Source of the DNA: Streptomyces ficellus
GTDB lineage: Bacteria; Actinomycetota; Actinomycetes; Streptomycetales; Streptomycetaceae
Reading direction: 5' to 3'
Length of the DNA stretch: 64,000 bases
Assembly: GCF_030406405.1 (NCBI RefSeq)
Contig: NZ_JAUEPL010000025.1
Span: 1-64,000 of the forward strand
In this document: positions 62,432 to 64,000 of the stretch, piece after piece
Position numbering within the stretch: position 1 is the first letter of the stretch
Layout: every line of letters starts with the position of its first letter
The notes under the pieces: generated by a model
The model's input: only the letters and a program-made list of their open reading frames with translations
The model's database searches: none
What the model was told of the DNA's origin: nothing
Made by a program: the position numbers and the translations under genes

Positions 62432-64000
62432 GTGACCGGAGCGGATTCCTCCGCCCGGCCGCGTCGCGCTTCCCGCCCGGCGGGCGCCCCGGCGCCCGCC
62501 GGGCGCCGGCGTCCCGGAGGCGGGCCCTCGTGGATCCTCACGGTCCCCGCCGTGGCGGGCGCGGCGCTCGCCGTGCTGCCGCTGGTGTACCTGGCCGTCC
62601 GGGCGCTGGAGCGCGGCTTCGCCTTCGCGTGGGACGTCGTCGCCGACGAGCGGACCGGCCTGCTGCTCCTGCGCAGCCTCGGGCTCGCCGCGGCCGTCGT
62701 CGCGGCGTGCCTGGTGCTCGGCGTGTCGCTGGCCTGGCTGACCGTGCGCACGGCGCTGCCCGGCGCCCGCGCCTGGTCGGTGCTGGTGACGCTGCCGCTG
62801 GCGGTGCCGAGTTACGTCGCCGCGTTCGCGTGGCTGTCCGCCGCGCCCGCGCTCGCCGGGTTCACGGGGTCGGCGCTGGCACTGACGCTGGTGAGCTTCC
62901 CGTACGTGTACCTGCCGGTCGCCGCCGCGCTGCGCGGCACCGACCCGGCGCAGGAAGAGGTGGCGCGCTCGCTGGGGCACGGGCCCGTGCGTACCTTCCT
63001 GCGGGTCACGCTGCCCCAGCTGCGCCCGGCGGCGGCGGGAGGCGGGCTGCTCGTCGCGCTGTACGTGCTCTCCGACTTCGGTGCCGTGTCGCTGATGCGG
63101 TACGACACGTTCACGCGCGCCGTCTTCACGTCCTACCGGGCGAGCTTCGACCGGACGCCGGCCGCCGCGCTGAGCGCCGTACTGGTGCTGATGACGATCG
63201 CTCTGGTGGCGGCCGAGGCCCGCACCCGGGGCCGGGCGGGCCACGCCAGGACGGGGACGGGTACGGCGCGCCCCGCCGTCGCGGTACGGCTGCGCGGGCC
63301 GCTGCGGCAGGGGGCGCTCGTGTGGTGCGGGGCGGTCGTGGCCGCCTCCGTGGCGTTCCCGCTGGGCACGCTCGGCTACTGGCTGGCCGTGGGCAGCTCG
63401 GCCACCTGGGACCCGGCCACGCTGGCCGACACCGCGTCCACCACGCTCGGCGTGGCCGCCGCCGGGGCGACGCTCACGACCCTGCTCGCGCTGCCCGTCG
63501 GGGTGATCGCCGCACGTCACCGCGGCCGTGTCGCACACCTGCTGGAGCAGGCGGCGTACGCGGGGCACGCGGTGCCGGGCATCACCGTGGGGCTGTCCCT
63601 GGTGTTCTTCGCCGTCCGCTACGCCGAGCCGCTGTACCAGGAACTCCCCCTGCTGGTCTGCGCGTACGCCGTGCTGTTCCTGCCGGTCGCGGTGGCCGCC
63701 ACCCGCGCCGCCGTTCTCCAGGCGCCGCCCGTGCTGGAGGACGTCGCCCGGTCCCTGGGGCGCTCGCCCCTGGGCGTGCTGCGGGAGGTCACCGTGCCGC
63801 TCGCCGCGCCCGGGGTCGCCGCCGGGGCCGCCCTGACGTTCGTGGTCTGCATGAAGGAACTCCCCGCGACCCTGCTGCTGCGCCCCACCGGCATGGACAC
63901 CCTCGCCACCCGGCTGTGGACGGAGACCGGCGCCGGGTCGTTCGCCGCGGCGGCGCCCTACGCGGCGGCCCTCATCCTGCTCGCCGCCGTCCCCTCGTAC
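62432..64000 (+). CDS. Iron(III) ABC transporter permease, two-domain (runs off window)
   Basis: The open frame from the GTG at 62432 to the window end codes for 523 residues with about 12 hydrophobic helices. It has two copies of the permease EAA-type loop (EEVARSLGHGPVRTFLRVTLPQL split by eye; EDVARSLGRSPLGVLREVT), characteristic of fused FbpB/BitB-type iron permeases. The N-terminal ~35 residues are Pro/Arg-rich. No stop codon before the edge. The cognate ATPase is expected beyond the window. Confidence 0.9.
   Translation, partial: MTGADSSARPRRASRPAGAPAPAGRRRPGGGPSWILTVPAVAGAALAVLPLVYLAVRALERGFAFAWDVVADERTGLLLLRSLGLAAAVVAACLVLGVSLAWLTVRTALPGARAWSVLVTLPLAVPSYVAAFAWLSAAPALAGFTGSALALTLVSFPYVYLPVAAALRGTDPAQEEVARSLGHGPVRTFLRVTLPQLRPAAAGGGLLVALYVLSDFGAVSLMRYDTFTRAVFTSYRASFDRTPAAALSAVLVLMTIALVAAEARTRGRAGHARTGTGTARPAVAVRLRGPLRQGALVWCGAVVAASVAFPLGTLGYWLAVGSSATWDPATLADTASTTLGVAAAGATLTTLLALPVGVIAARHRGRVAHLLEQAAYAGHAVPGITVGLSLVFFAVRYAEPLYQELPLLVCAYAVLFLPVAVAATRAAVLQAPPVLEDVARSLGRSPLGVLREVTVPLAAPGVAAGAALTFVVCMKELPATLLLRPTGMDTLATRLWTETGAGSFAAAAPYAAALILLAAVPSY

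Overview
The window looks like a chromosomal segment of a Streptomyces-type actinomycete. It has very high G+C, codons ending almost always in G or C, several SpoIIE-type phosphatases and a STAS protein, an egtABCD ergothioneine locus, a LAL/LuxR activator of ben genes and many ATGA/GTGA translational overlaps. No tRNA, rRNA, CRISPR array, complete IS element or prophage structural gene was seen.

Left part (1-11.8 kb): benzoate/catechol catabolism. A leftward operon catR-catB-catA-catC-(CoA-transferase subunit A, cut by the window edge) faces a rightward benABCD-benK-benR operon across a ~240 bp control region. Together they take benzoate to catechol, then cis,cis-muconate, muconolactone and the 3-oxoadipate branch. 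A catD-type enol-lactone hydrolase is not seen. A thiolase resembling PcaF, the last step, lies 46 kb away at 49.9-51.1 kb.

11.8-27.5 kb: regulators and small genes. These include a PAS-GAF-PP2C-ATPase protein, a stand-alone condensation-fold acyltransferase, secreted small proteins, a STAS protein, TetR, a KGG-repeat stress protein, two overlapping membrane-anchored XRE genes with a shared 31-bp upstream element, a RecQ-type helicase, a second SpoIIE phosphatase, MarR and IclR regulators, and a decayed transporter/VanB remnant.

27.6-41.5 kb: the most unusual region. Seven leftward genes encode a cytoplasmic-looking subtilase, a peptidoglycan amidase, two giant proteins (1202 and 1257 aa, the first with an N-terminal lectin-like beta-propeller), a beta-rich protein with a highly charged Lys/Glu tract, a degenerate ATP-grasp-like protein and an intact ATP-grasp ligase. 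None has an evident signal peptide. I do not recognise this set as a described system.

42-49.8 kb: a serine hydrolase, broken kdpC and pirin genes (the latter ending in an 8-copy heptanucleotide repeat), a divergent Xre/methionine-aminopeptidase pair with an operator-like palindrome, Tat-exported PhoD, a lipoprotein, a flavin disulfide reductase and thioredoxin.

49.9-64 kb: pcaF-like thiolase, a PARG-like protein, egtABCD, ornithine-lipid genes (olsB-olsA order), and a divergent iron locus. The iron locus pairs an adenylation-carrier-acyltransferase fusion with an iron ABC transporter (binding lipoprotein and two-domain permease, cut by the right edge), with DtxR/DmdR-like iron boxes between them.
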